NCBI GenBank assembly: GCA_963971535.1
Contig: OZ020587.1
Location: forward strand, 163,907,140 to 163,971,139
From: Notolepis coatsorum
Lineage: Eukaryota > Chordata > Actinopteri > Aulopiformes > Paralepididae
Reading direction: 5' to 3'
DNA length: 64,000 nucleotides
Shown: positions 36,042 to 47,367 of the stretch, piece after piece
How the letters are laid out: each line of letters begins with the position of its first letter
Numbering within the stretch: position 1 is the first letter of the stretch
Notes under the pieces: model-generated
Database searches by the model: none
Seen by the model: the letters and a program-made list of their open reading frames with translations, nothing else
Told to the model about the DNA's origin: nothing
Translations under genes and position numbers: made by a program

Positions 36042-37531
36042 TAGGTCTCAACTGTTCTTACCGGAAACCGGTCTGTCGGGTTGTCCATTTTATTTGTAGG
36101 CACTAAGCAATACCTGCAGCAGTGACTAGCAGTACTGAAATTCTCAGTAAAGCCACCGATCGAGTGAGAGCCTAAATTGTCCCCCAGAATACATACGACT
36201 GTTGCCTGCACCACCTGGCCAGATGAAGTGACCAGTCCATGCCTCTCAAGTTCTCTAATATCTGACAGCATCCGTGCAAACAACTTTTCATGTGCAAAGT
36301 ACTTAAAGTACCTCTCAGGACACAGAAGCAAAAGCTGCAAGTTGTCAACACTAGAACGATAGATTGCCTCGAAGTTGGCAAGTGTAAAGTAAACTCCTAC
36401 AATTTTGTGCTTCTTCTTTGATGATCCAAGAGGGTTCACTACCTCAAATGCATCCTGGTACAAGATAAGCTTTAAGCTTATACCTGGCTCCATGAATAAG
36501 TCATTGGACTTGAAAACGGATCCATCGCAAATATCAGTGAACACATTAGTAGAAGCAGCATTCTTTTGTGGCTTCACACACTGTTGCCACACAACTGGGT
36601 CTTTTAACATGGATCGTAAAGTATCCTGAAGTGGGATATATTGTGCATAGCACTCCCTTCTATTCTCGTCTGTGCCAAGATAAATAGCCTGTGGGTGCAC
36701 ATATGAAAAGTTCTTTTGGAAGAACATCTTTCTTCTGTGCCCAGTGGAAAGGTGAGAGCTGCACAGCGAATGCAAATCTGCTTCTCCCAAAATACTCAAA
36801 ACACTGTCAATATCAGTCTCAGACAAGTTTGTTTTAGCTCCCATTAACTTTTTGAATTCCTTCTTAGTGTACCGATGACACGTATCATTCAAACTGTCAA
36901 TTTCTTCAACAATAATCTGTATTGTTGATGATGGAATGAGGCATTTAGCCTGCAGACGCATGTAAAAAAGGCATAGATTTTTTTGATACAGGGCTCTCAT
37001 TTCAGTGTCATCTGGCATGTCGTCAGATGAACTTGCTACATGACTTTCATCTAAATCCCTTTGCACCTCAGCGGAATCCTGAGTAGACTGCGATTGTGTA
37101 GGGCCAGGGGTTACAAACAACTCTGTTTGATTCATATGCAACCGTGCGATATGGCTAGTGAATGATGATTTTACTTTATAGGTTTTGTCACAATTTGCAA
37201 ATGGACATTTTACTGTCTCTTTTTTCAATATATGCAATTTCAGATGTGCAATGACATCCCTGAGATTAGTATATTGCTCCTGACAACTTGCGGCCTCGCA
37301 TTTGAATGAACATCCTATATAATTTCTTTGTGAAGCAGAGATGGTCCTGTGGTCACGGTACATATGTGTTTTCAAAGCAGTATACTTCAGAAACTGATGT
37401 TTGCAGTCAGCCACACCACAAGGGAATTGCTTGTTTGCTTCATGTCTATGAAGTAACTGATGGTCAACATAACGTTTAAGCGATTTGAATGACAGGCCAC
37501 AGGACTTACATTTACATGTATGACCAGGCAT
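36042..37531 (-). CDS. Transposase N-terminal part (C2H2 fingers and first core region)
   Basis: About 497 codons from ATG 37531. Four C2H2 fingers: CKCKSCGLSFKSLKRYVDHQ with LLHRH, FPCGVADCKHQFLKYTALKT with HMYRDH, FKCEAASCQEQYTNLRDVIA with HLKLHI, and VKCPFANCDKTYKVKSSFTS with HIARLH. A Ser/Asp-rich linker and the body with LKLILYQDAFEVVNPLGSSK and ILGDNLGSHSIGGFTENF follow. No internal stop. Its frame enters the LTR at 36041 and ends there at 36032 after a few foreign codons. Confidence 0.75.
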
Positions 37532-38390
37532 TTTTCAGAAGTTAAGTATTCCCTCAAATCTCATGTTACATCTAACAATTCCAGGAAGTTCTGTGTGTGT
37601 GCATGTGTATACTAACCTGTCCTAAATCTGCAGATATAGGCTAAATGTTGCAACTGATGAAGCGGAACTGCAATCCAAACTGTTGAGACAAAATAAGTGT
37701 AAGTGAAGCACAAATAAACTTCAAAAAAGGTTATTTCTAGTGCCGTCAGGCAATTAAAAGAATTTATCTAATTAATCGCATTTTAACCGCATAACCATTT
37801 TAGGCCTGATATTTTATATTCTATAATCATATTTCAAATTGCATGCGTCCGGATGGCAGAATTCAGTACTGTATCTACAAAACCTTCTGTTGTATTTTTG
37901 TTCAATAAACAATGTGGACTAGGCCAACAGTGACTTTCATGAAGAATGGGGAAAAAAAGTATTGAAATTGACCCAGTTTTAGCGTTTTTATCAAACATTT
38001 TGTCTGCCCAACACAATCACAGCACGTGCATATTTTAATCAATGGTTCATATGTAATCGAAATGATCGTCACAACAGGTGCAGGGCACCAGGGGGCGCTG
38101 AGAGTCACACACAGCTAGTGTCAGGCACTGATATATGCTTGCTACTACTAGCCGAATGAAAATGTATCTGTTTCACCTAACACTATTGCTCCGTGATTAT
38201 AGCCACCCATCTCTAAAGCCACCACCCATCTCTAAAGCCACAACCACTTTACCATATTTGTAATAATGTAAATCATTGTGTCGTTGTACACATATTGTGT
38301 TTATAACGTTAGTAGCTAACATAGCTTAGCTTGGTAGCTATTGTGCTAACAAAATATCCCGACATCCGGCTCGCTGGCCGGCATGAACGG
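37532..38390. other. Upstream flank of transposase gene
   Basis: No second gene recognised. It should contain the promoter and 5' end of the transposon, but I could not identify a CACTA-type terminus or TATA box with confidence. Confidence 0.4.
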
Positions 38391-38397
38391 CCGACCC

Positions 38398-38667
38398 AAA
38401 ATGGTTCTCTCCTCTCTGTACACCCCGTCCCCACGGGTACCCTGCCGGGGGGCCATGGACGCGACAACGGCGACAATGGTGGCAGCCTGTAGGGCATAGA
38501 TATCTATAATAGAATATAGATGTCTATGCTGTAGGGTGCTCGAGCCCGTAAAGGCTAGTGGTTCACGATAGCTATGAGCTAACAACGGCCGCCGCTGTTG
38601 TCGCGTCCACAAGCTCCTCCGCAGGACACCCGTGAGGACGGGGGCACACAAAGAGGAGAGAACCATA
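38398..38667. repeat. GC-rich imperfect palindrome, about 270 bp
   Basis: The left arm ATGGTTCTCTCCTCT...GGACGCGACAAC pairs with the right arm GTTGTCGCGTCC...AGAGGAGAGAACCAT. The centre is itself palindromic (GCATAGATATCTAT / ATAGATGTCTATGC). The arms are roughly 70-80% complementary by eye. Confidence 0.75.
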
Positions 38668-40108
38668 GGCTAACGTCAGTGTAGTGGTCCTGACTGTAGG
38701 CAGCAGGGACGGCGGAGCTATATACTATATAGGCTAACTGTGATGCACCTAGTGGGCCACCATTGAACTAGTACTATGACCCGGACGGGCAAGGCATTTC
38801 CTGAAGTGACGTCACGGCCGTGCTAGCTTTTAGATTCGGCTCATTAATATGCACCTGGCTGTAGTGACGTCGGCGTTTGATAAGCTTTTTTGATTCGCAC
38901 GTGCATGTTATTCGTGCGTGGACCTTTTTAACTCTTTCAGAGTGGCATTTCCGGTGTCAAATGGAAAAAAATAAATAATAAAATTATATACCAATGATGT
39001 AAACTACCCATAATTGATCAGTAGGGTTTAACCTGGAGGTTGGGCTTTAATCATCTTTAGGATAGAGGGGGGTATCATGCACCCCCCGGAAATATACTTC
39101 TAATCAGTGTTTCTAGATTTGAAAAAAATTATAGGCTTATGTTAACAAGTTGTCAGAGTGTCCCATGTATCATTTATATGCAAATTAAGGACATGATTAT
39201 CAAAAAACCGCAAACAAATCTGTTTAATATATCTCAGCCAATATTGCAGATAACTGAACCAATTTGGACAAGTCAATCAGGGCAAGCTTATTTGACGCAT
39301 ATCTCGCCTAGAAAGGCTTTCGAAATAGTGAAATGCCATTTGATGGTAGAAATTCGTTTGTTTTCACTCATAAGATGGCGGCGGTCATAAGATGGCGGCG
39401 GTCTCGTAACAATAACCTGCAAACCATCCACGTGGTACATACATGTACATAGGCTATACTATAGGTGGCAGTGAGATCCTGCTGTAACAACCTCTGTGGA
39501 AATATTATCACATTTAAAAAAAGATAAAATCTCCTAACACTTGGTTATAAGTTTAACCTTAACCTAAACAAACGTATTGCTGAAAATATACACTCTATGA
39601 CTGCTGTCATATACTGCTGCAGAGAACTCTTTCATGGCAAATAAGTAATCTGGTCTTTCCAAAGACATGCGGGACACGTGTGCACGAATACACCTTAAAT
39701 GATTTTCGAATATAATGCAGCGTTTTGTTCATATTGATTCTACCAAGTGTATACTTTTTATTTCTGAATTTCCCATTCTTAATTCTTACATGTGTGCATG
39801 AACACATTCATTGCTTTAGCTGCTTTGCATGAACAAACATGTACGCTAGCATATTGTTACGGTAAAATACGTGGAAATGTACATTTTAAGACAAGACGAC
39901 AGTCGCAGATTTCTATTATATAATGACTATTTGAAAACAATGACTTAATATAAATGTCTTACTGGGTCTTGCTGCTGTTCCTGCTTTTCAGGGCGGAATT
40001 TTTTTTTTTTTGTGTGATGAGGATTTATATAGAACCTCCCATGCATGCGCAGAACAGCTTGCATAGGTATCTGTGTCTTTTGCCGGTAGCTAAATGACAA
40101 TGTAATTA
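38668..40108. other. Non-genic region, CpG-containing then AT-rich
   Basis: No convincing ORF. Two direct copies of ATAAGATGGCGGCGGTC at about 39371-39403 stand out; small palindromes such as GGGGGGTATCATGCACCCCCC occur near 39066. Confidence 0.45.
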
Positions 40109-40109
40109 T

Positions 40110-40113
40110 AATG

Positions 40114-40186
<73 letters not shown>

Positions 40187-42344
40187 TAAAAGTTTATTAA
40201 CAGATTGCAGAATGGGTACAGTGCAGTACAGCTCAATACATACAATTGTTAAGGGGATGCAGACCAGAGAAAGACTTCCCTCATTTTCAATTCATCATAT
40301 GTACACGACTTACAGATAGACAGTACTGCTACATCTATACATTTATGACATACCAGATTTGCAAATACAGTACTGTTTGTGATACAAAAAGTGTCCAGAA
40401 AAAGAGTGTATATACATTTGACGTCGAAACTGTATACATTGGAGGAGGTTGGGTAGGTGGGGTGGGGTTGGGTGGGGTGGGGGGGGGGCTGTACATTGGA
40501 GGTGGGGGGGGGGGGGGGTTGGGCAGGGGGGGGGACAACTGGGTTAGGAAATGTTTCAACTCATTCAGAACGCAGCGGCCCGCCTGATCTCAAACCTACC
40601 GAAGTCGGCCCATGTCACCCCACTTCTTAGGGACCTGCACTGGCTCCCCATTGCTGCACGAATCCGCTTCAAGGCCCTCGACCTAGCATACCGTGCGGCA
40701 AAGGGAACCGCTCCCGCCTACCTCCGGTCAATGGTTTCTAACTACACACCCTCAAGACCCCTACGCTCTGCATCTTCTGGCCGCCTCAGACCTACTCCTA
40801 TCCAAGCTCCGGGAGGGTCATCAAAGAGAAGTCGCCTATTCTCAGTCCTTGCCCCACAATGGTGGAATGAACTATACCCACCCCAGTTAGGACAGCCGAA
40901 ACACGTCCAATCTTTCGCCGTCGACTAAAGACGCACTTCTTCAACCATCATCTGAATAAATAAAAAAAAATCTAACCCTAACTAACCGTACTGTCATGCA
41001 CTTGTCCTAATAAACTAACCAGCACTCAACACTTTGATGAACATTGTTGCTCAGCTTGTGCCCTTCCTGATGGCTTGTCGTACAGAACATGTAAGTCGCT
41101 TTGGATAAAAGCGTCAGCTAAATGACTAAATGTAAATGTAAATTTGTAGGGGCCATGTTTCGAATTGCAGTATCCCGTATAGGTGTTCTTTGAGGGTGTT
41201 TTTGAAAGTGGGTAGTGATTCACATTCCTTTACAGCTTTGGGTAGGGCGTTCCACATTGATGTGGCATAATTGCGAAACGTGTTTAGTTCATTGTTTGAG
41301 CCGAATCTGGGTTTAACATGATTTGTTGAGCTTCCTCTATAGTGGTTGTGGTATTCACTGACCTTTGGGAAGTATTTTGACATGTACATGGGTACCTTAG
41401 TCGTATAGTGTATCTTGTAGACCAGGCCCATTGCAAGTTGCTGTACTCTGTCGTCTACTCTAAGCCATCCTAGGTTGTCAAAGTGGGCAGGGGTGAGGTG
41501 GGTTCTGGGGGTAAGGTCAAGTAGTAGTCTGACCAGTTTGTTTTGTGATGTTTGTAATTTAGATTTAAGCGCCTATGAGGTGCTTTGGTACCATGAGGTG
41601 CACGCATAGTCGTAGTATATTGAATGAGGGCTCCTGCCAGAGTCTTCAGGGTATTCTTGTTTCTTGAGAGGAGATCCGGTACAAGAATCTAGTTCGTTGG
41701 TTGACTTTTTTTATTACATTGGATGCCATTTTGTCACAGGAAAGATTTGCCTCTAGGATGGAACCCAGGTAGGTAATTTCGTCTTTCCTTGTGACAATAT
41801 TGTCACCCATGCACTGCAACTGAGAAGCCGTCGGTCTTGCTGAGTTTGTTATTTGAACCGAAGAGAATGGACTCTGTTTTGCCCATGTGTAATGATAGTT
41901 TGTTATCAGCGAGCCATATGCAGATTTTGCCTATATAGTTCCGAGCTGAGGGTTTTTTCAACCTGCAACTTGTTCTTGTCAGAGACCAGCATGGCTGAGT
42001 CGTCCGCAAACAGGAACAAGTTGCAGTCACAGGCTGACGACATGTCATTTGCATAAATTAGGAAGAGTAGCGGTCCTAGTATGCTTCCTTGTGGAACACC
42101 ACAGCTCACTGTGAGGGGGGGGGGGTAGAGTATACCGTTTACCTCTACCATCTGTTCTCTCCCCTCCAGGTAGGATTGCATCCAGCTCACTGATAAGCTA
42201 TCAAAATCAATTGCTTTTAGCTTGTCAATCAGAATGGAGTGATTGACAGTATCGAAGGCCTTTTGTAGGTCCAGCATGACCATGCCGCAGTATTTGCCCG
42301 CGTCCACCTCTTGTTTGATGTGGTCGTTCAAATAGAGGAGGCAT
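40110..42344 (-). mobile_element. CR1/L2-group LINE, minus strand, 5'-truncated, with another LINE nested in it
   Basis: The tail (GATT)n at 40116-40185 and the 3' UTR to about 40556 lie on the left; the ORF end and RT lie at 41146-42344. The RT reads GMVMLDLQKAFDTVNHSILI, SCGVPQGSILGPLLFLIYAN and LFLFADDSAMLVSDKNKLQV (motifs A, B and the FADD box), with C-terminal YATSMWNALPKAVKECESLP. A frameshift near 41930 and a missing 5' part make it inactive. The 3' part of an L2-type LINE interrupts it at about 40557-41145. Intact order is shown by the copy at 44640-45456. Confidence 0.75.
40557..41145 (+). mobile_element. L2-type LINE 3' part nested in the minus-strand LINE
   Basis: Reads LIQNAAARLISNLPKSAHVT, PLLRDLHWLPIAARIRFKAL and SVLAPQWWNELYPPQLGQPK, then SFAVD-stop, a 3' UTR and the tail AAATGTAAATGTAAAT. 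This is the RT C-terminal region and 3' end of an L2/Rex-type LINE, truncated at its 5' side as usual. Confidence 0.78.
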
Positions 42345-43920
42345 GTGTCAGGGAGCAGCTAGCTATATAGCTTAGCACAAGGGCTGGAAGCAGTAGGGAG
42401 CAGCTAGCTATAGCTTAGCACAAGGGCTGGAAGCAGTATAGGGACCAGCTAGCTATAGCTTAGCACAAGGGCTGGAAGCAGTATAGGGACCAGCTAGCCT
42501 ATAGCTTAGCACAAGGGCTGGAAGCAGTAGGGAGCAGCTAGCTATAGCTTAGCACAAGGGCTGGAAGCAGTATAGGGACCAGCTAGCCTATAGCTTAGCA
42601 CAAGGGCTGGAAGCAGTATAGGGACCAGCTAGCCTATAGCTTAGCACAAGGGCTGGAAGCAGTAGGGAGCAGCTAGCTATAGCTTAGCACAAGGGCTGGA
42701 AGCAGTATAGGGACCAGCTAGCCTATAGCTTAGCACAAGGGCTGGAAGCAGTAGGGAGCAGCTAGCTATAGCTTAGCACAAGGGCTGGAAGCAGTATAGG
42801 GACCAGCTAGCCTATAGCTTAGCACAAGGGCTGGAAGCAGTAGGGAGCAGCTAGCTATATAGCTTAGCACAAGGGCTGGAAGCAGTATAGGGACCAGCTA
42901 GCCTATAGCTTAGCACAAGGGCTGGAAGCAGTAGGGAGCAGCTAGCTATAGCTTAGCACAAGGGCTGGAAGCAGTAGGGAGCAGCTAGCTATAGCTTAGC
43001 ACAAGGGCTGGAAGCAGTATAGGGACCAGCTAGCCTATAGCTTAGCACAAGGGCTGGAAGCAGTAGGGAGCAGCTAGCTATAGCTTAGCACAAGGGCTGG
43101 AAGCAGTAGGGAGCGGCTAGCTATAGCTTAGCACAAGGGCTGGAAGCAGTATAGGGACCAGCTAGCCTATAGCTTAGCACAAGGGCTGGAAGCAGTAGGG
43201 AGAAGCTAGCTATAGCTTAGCACAAGGGCTGGAAGCAGTATAGGGACCAGCTAGCCTATAGCTTAGCACAAGGGCTGGAAGCAGTAGGGAGCAGCTAGCT
43301 ATATAGCTTAGCACAAGGGCTGGAAGCAGTAGGGAGCAGCTAGCTATAGCTTAGCACAAGGGCTGGAAGCAGTAGGGAGCAACTAGCCTAGCTTAGCACA
43401 AGGAATGGAAGCAGTAGGGAGCAGCTAGCCTAGCTTAGCACAAGGGCTGGAAGCAGTAGGGACCAGCTAGCCTAGCTTAGCACAAGGGCTGGAAGCAGTA
43501 GGGACCAGCTAGCCTACCTAGCTTAGCACAAGGACTGGAAGCAGTAGGGAGCAACTAGCCTAGCTTAACACAAGGAATGGAAGCAGTAGGGAGCAGCTAG
43601 CCTAGCTTAGCACAAGGGCTGGAAGCAGTAGGGACCAGCTAGCCTACCTAGCTTAGCACAAGGACTGGAAGCAGTAGGGAGCAGCTAGCCTAGCTTAGCA
43701 CAAGGGCTGGAAGCAGTAGGGAGCAGCTAGCCTAGCTTAGCACAAGGGCTGGAAGCAGTAGGGACCAGCTAGCCTACCTAGCTTAGCACAATGACTGGAA
43801 GCAGTAGGGACCAGCTAGCCTAGCTTAGCACAAGCTGCAGTTTGCATACCAGCTAGCCTATAGCTTAGCACAAGCTGCAGTTTGCATACCAGCTAGCCTA
43901 GCTTAGCACAAGCTGCAGTT
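42345..43920. repeat. 42-49-bp minisatellite, about 35 units
   Basis: Unit CAGCTAGCTATAGCTTAGCA then CAAGGGCTGGAAGCAGTAGG GA, alternating with a form that has GTATAGGGAC and CTAGCCTATAG. From about 43375 the units lose TATAG; the last three units (43820-43925) carry CTGCAGTTTGCATA, part of the adjoining LINE coding sequence. Confidence 0.93.
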
Positions 43921-44062
43921 TGCATATCAGCAGAACATCGGTGTGGAGGATGCCATAATCTACATGGTCCACAAGGCCTATCTACATCTGGAGAAGCCGG
44001 GCAGCTCAATGAGGGTAACATTCTTTGACTTTTCTAGTGCCTTCAACACTATTCAGCCTCAG
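43905..44062 (+). mobile_element. LINE reverse-transcriptase fragment
   Basis: Reads LQFAYQQNIGVEDAIIYMVH, KAYLHLEKPGSSMRVTFFDF and SSAFNTIQP, the RT region around motif A of a fish LINE. It is fused on its left to the minisatellite and broken on its right by the next element. Confidence 0.75.
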
Positions 44063-44083
44063 ATTCAGGCCCCTCTAGGCCCC

Positions 44084-44530
44084 AGATTCAGATTCAGATT
44101 CAGATTCCTTTATTTAGCCATTTGTGTAAAACACATTGGTAATTGTTGCAGCAATACAGTGAATGCATTTCCTTTCTTTTTTCACAGAAAACAACACCAA
44201 CACAGACAAGAAACGAAACAGTGCAGTGGGGGATTTATCAATAAATACATATATATATATAAAGTGAAGAGTGCAGGGATCCAGTACGGACTAGTGCAGT
44301 GCAGTCAGTGTCATTGTGCCAGTGTCACTTGGGGGCAGAGGGGGGGGAGGGGGGGGGGGGGGGGTACCGAGGGGGGGGGGGGGGACCTGAGGCATTGATC
44401 AGCCTGGCGGCTGAGGGGAAGAAGCTCAGTCTGTGTCGAGCTTTCACAGCCTTTGGGATCCTCAGCCTTCTCCCAGAGGGGAGCAGGGTGAAGAGGCTGT
44501 GACCCTCTGCTAAAGCTCCACTCCTGCACT
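44084..44530 (-). mobile_element. LINE 3' end, minus orientation, (GATTCA)n tail
   Basis: The tail CAGATTCAGATTCAGATTC is at 44086-44108. On the minus strand the coding end reads LLPSGRRLRIPKAVKARHRL and SFFPSAARLINA, a typical RT C-terminus. Several G-runs (44341-44385) interrupt the 3' UTR. Confidence 0.7.
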
Positions 44531-44639
44531 AAAGTCGGGGATTCAGTTGGACTCAGATCTGCTGCGTTCCCCCCTACCGCTGGTGACAGTGTGTACATCG
44601 ATCTACTCTCATAAAGTAGGGAATCCACCCTGCTACACA

Positions 44640-45456
44640 AACATAACAAAACACACTGGTCAGACTACTGCTTGACCTTACTCCTAGAACCCACCTCGCC
44701 CCTGCCCACGTGACAACCTAGGATGGCTTAGAGTAGACGACAGAGTACAGCAACTTGCAATGGGCCTGTCTACAAGATACATACACGACCAAGGTATGTG
44801 TACATGTCAAAATACTTCCCAAGGTCAGTGAATACCACGACCACAACACCATGGGAGCTCCACAAATCATGTTAAACCCAGATTCGGCTCAAACAGGGAC
44901 TAAACACGTTTCGCAATTATGCCACATCAATGTGGAACGCCCTACCCAAAGATGTAAAGGAATGTGAATCACTACCCACTTTCAAAACCACTCTCAAAGA
45001 ACACCTACGGGAGACTGCAATTCGAAACTGGCCCCTGTAAATGTCCTAACCCAACCCCCTCCAATGTACAGTAAAGTATCAAACATGGTTTTGTCAATAT
45101 TCCAATGTACAGTTGTGCTTGTGCAGTTGTACAGTGCCCCCCCCCCCACCCTCCCCCCCCCCACCCCACCTATAATGTACGGTTCTACGTCAAATATATA
45201 CTCTCTTTTCTAGACTCTTTTTGTATCACAAACAGTAGGCCCTACTGTATTTGCAAATCTGGTATGTCATAAATGTATAGAAGTGTCTATCTGTATGTCA
45301 CATGTCATGTTATGATGAATTGAAAATGGGGGACCCTGATGTAAACAAGATGAAAGTCTTTCTCTGGTCTGCATGCCCTTAACAATTGTATGTATTGAGC
45401 TGTACTGTATTGTACCCATTCTGCAATCTGTTAACAAAGTTTTCAATCAATCAATC
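44640..45456 (+). mobile_element. LINE 3' part, plus strand, (TCAA)n tail
   Basis: The coding end YATSMWNALPKDVKECESLP (frames disturbed by small indels) and FKTTLKEHLRETAIRNWPL are followed by the 3' UTR with AATTGAAAATGGGGGACCCT and the tail CAATCAATCAATC. It is the uninterrupted relative of the minus-strand LINE at 40110-42344. Confidence 0.75.
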
Positions 45457-45690
45457 TGGCAACACTGATGCGTTGCATTGTGGGGGATCCCGGTTTGAAA
45501 TTTGAATTGAAGCGCGTTACAGACAGAGCCTGCACCACGCCGTGAGCAACTGTTGCATCTTCTCCTCAGGTAATTGGAGATCATACTATTGGGTAATTGT
45601 GCAACACATATATTTTATTATTTATAAGTAATGCGTGCCGCTGATATAAATGAGTGCTGTTTAGTCTGTGTTTCAGTGAGTGTAGCGCAA
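45457..45690. repeat. Left copy of a segmental repeat flanking the 38-bp array
   Basis: Contains CTCCTCAGGTAATTGG, then GGTAATTGTGCAACACATAT, ATTTTATTATTTATAAGTAA and CTGTTTAGTCTGTGTTTCAG. The same run is found at 54190-54330 on the other side of the array and BEL element. Confidence 0.8.
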
Positions 45691-45822
45691 GCTCACGTTA
45701 GCTACTAGGCTACATACACTGTAGCGCGAGCTCACGTTACTACTAGGCTACATACACTGCATGCGAGCTCACGTTAGCTACTAGGCTACATACACTGTAG
45801 CGCGAGCTCACGTTACTACTAG
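45690..45822. repeat. 38-bp tandem repeat, left part
   Basis: Units of GTAGCGCGAGCTCACGTTAC plus TACTAGGCTACATACACT. The array is cut at 45822 by a BEL element and continues at 53879. Confidence 0.92.
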
Positions 45823-47259
45823 TGTAACTGAGGGGTACAATTCCCTGACTGTATTACTAGATATGATACTTACTACCACTACCTTTGTACTTAATATTCG
45901 GCCACCCAGTACTCGGCATAAATATATTATGATGAACACTGTCACGTAGATGAAACGGATCCAACACAAATGTACGAATTAGAAATAGGTCTTTATTTCT
46001 ACACAGCGATGGTGTGTAGAGCAAGCACTTAATCAAATCAATCACATTTATGAATGGGAATTAGTATGCACTTTTATGGCAAGAGTATTCGTCGGTATAT
46101 CAATAGAGAATGTCCAATCTCTGAAGGCGCAGGTGGTACATATACGACCTGGAATAGTTTAAGGAATAATAGCAATGATACTTTAATGATTATAGGCTGG
46201 ATACACTAGGGGGGGTTAATCCGGTCGCTTGTAAGCCGACAGGAGTAGGAAGGGGGGGGGGGTAGAGTTCGGCTGCCTCATCCGGCCAAGGGTATCCCAG
46301 GTGAACCCACTGTAGTGCCGTTCAATGCGCCGGCGATCCTTGGACCACAGATGAAAGCAGGTGGACTCTTTGTGGGCCGGCGTCCTCCGGTCCACGGAGG
46401 AGAGACGTGAAGCGACCTCGTCTTGCAGAGCGTCTCCTCACCTTGCGTCCTCTCCAGGGGGGGGGGTTCCAACACACGGCAGTGTCGGGGGTCTTTATCC
46501 ATGGAATAATCAACGTATACAAAGCATAATCCGTGCCGGGGAAGGCGGGCTGTTGTCGGTAGAATAATCCGGTATACAGGTCCACTCGCTCGTCGGCTCT
46601 GGGGCTCCTCGGGTGCAGCTTCACGTGGGGTCAACCACCCTGGATAAGCAGCCAGTTCTCTGCCCGAAACGATGGGGTACTGACTACGGTAGTATTCTCA
46701 CCGCACGAAGCACTATATATTAACAGACTATTATTAGCTTAATAGACTACGTCCAACTCGACGATATAGTGCCAAATATGACTATTCAAATATTAATATA
46801 CACGATGTCTCCATACCGATGGTAAGCCGAACTTGGCCTTACTCCCACACGTGGCGTCGCGGGGAGGCTTTACGTCTGTGACTCTATTGGAGGGTAAGAA
46901 ACTGGACTGAAAAGAAAGTCCTACTTTAGTAGCGCAGCATATATACGCACTATGAACAAATAGTCCCGTTAGTGGTGCGGTAGCCAGATTCCTACGCGGA
47001 ACTAGGACTTGTTCGTACATGTTGAGCGGTACGTTTGAACTGGGTCTGAGGGGTATGGCAGCCTGGCACCAAGGTCTCGACCAATAGTAGAATGGAGACT
47101 ATTATGGGATGTTCAGTAGGCTAGAATGGATATTCAATGCATATTGTACAAGGAATATACAAGGGATATCAGGGAATATTAGAGAATATACAAATACAAT
47201 TAAATATATATATATATAAATAAATATATATATTCGGTTTAATCTGGCCCTTCACAACA
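45823..47259 (-). repeat. BEL element 3' LTR
   Basis: 1,437 bp, nearly identical to the right LTR. A stop-free stretch of 118 codons occurs in both LTRs at the same place (46278-46634; 52903-53259), which only reflects LTR identity. Confidence 0.93.
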
Positions 47260-47270
47260 GCCACCCCCTG
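47260..47270 (-). other. BEL polypurine tract
   Basis: On the minus strand AGGGGGTGGC lies directly before the 3' LTR, where plus-strand DNA synthesis is primed. Confidence 0.65.
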
Positions 47271-47367
47271 ATTGGTCCCAGACCTAATCAGTTAAACAGA
47301 GACAGATTAATCGCGTTGTCTATTTACACATAAGGGTTTGCTGTAGGGGTCAGTCAACTTCACAAAG

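Larger units (their letters stand above)
28980..37531 (-). pseudogene. C2H2 / CACTA-like (tnp2-type) transposase, split by an LTR element and frameshifted
   Basis: One long coding unit on the minus strand: 37531-36042, then 30134-28980, with a 5.9 kb LTR element between. With the element and one copy of its TAGG duplication set aside, the frame runs on without a stop through the junction. Residues 1-155 hold four C2H2 zinc fingers. A region with CDGSVFKSNDLF, CILGDNLGSHSIGGF and SHCCRYC follows; downstream come GHDLFEGVV, KPKHHYLVHYPSLI and RFESKHSYFKRC. The GD-LG / H-DLFEG / FE-KH blocks resemble the DDE core of EnSpm/CACTA (tnp2) transposases, so the marked acidic residues are catalytic candidates (inference). 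The reading frame shifts near 29460 (FKRCIRRTQKFV-stop versus CKTLANNHQLLQ), a second lesion. It is a multicopy type in fish genomes. Confidence 0.7.

Noticed and set aside
40246-40587. Gly-rich ORF
   Set aside because: G-runs in a reversed LINE 3' UTR.
42345-43920. CRISPR-like array
   Set aside because: Contiguous minisatellite units with no spacer variation.
44299-44649. ORFs around G-runs
   Set aside because: Frame artefacts of a LINE 3' end in minus orientation.
46278-46634. 118-codon ORF conserved in both LTRs
   Set aside because: LTRs are nearly identical by replication, so conservation says nothing about coding; no family recognised.
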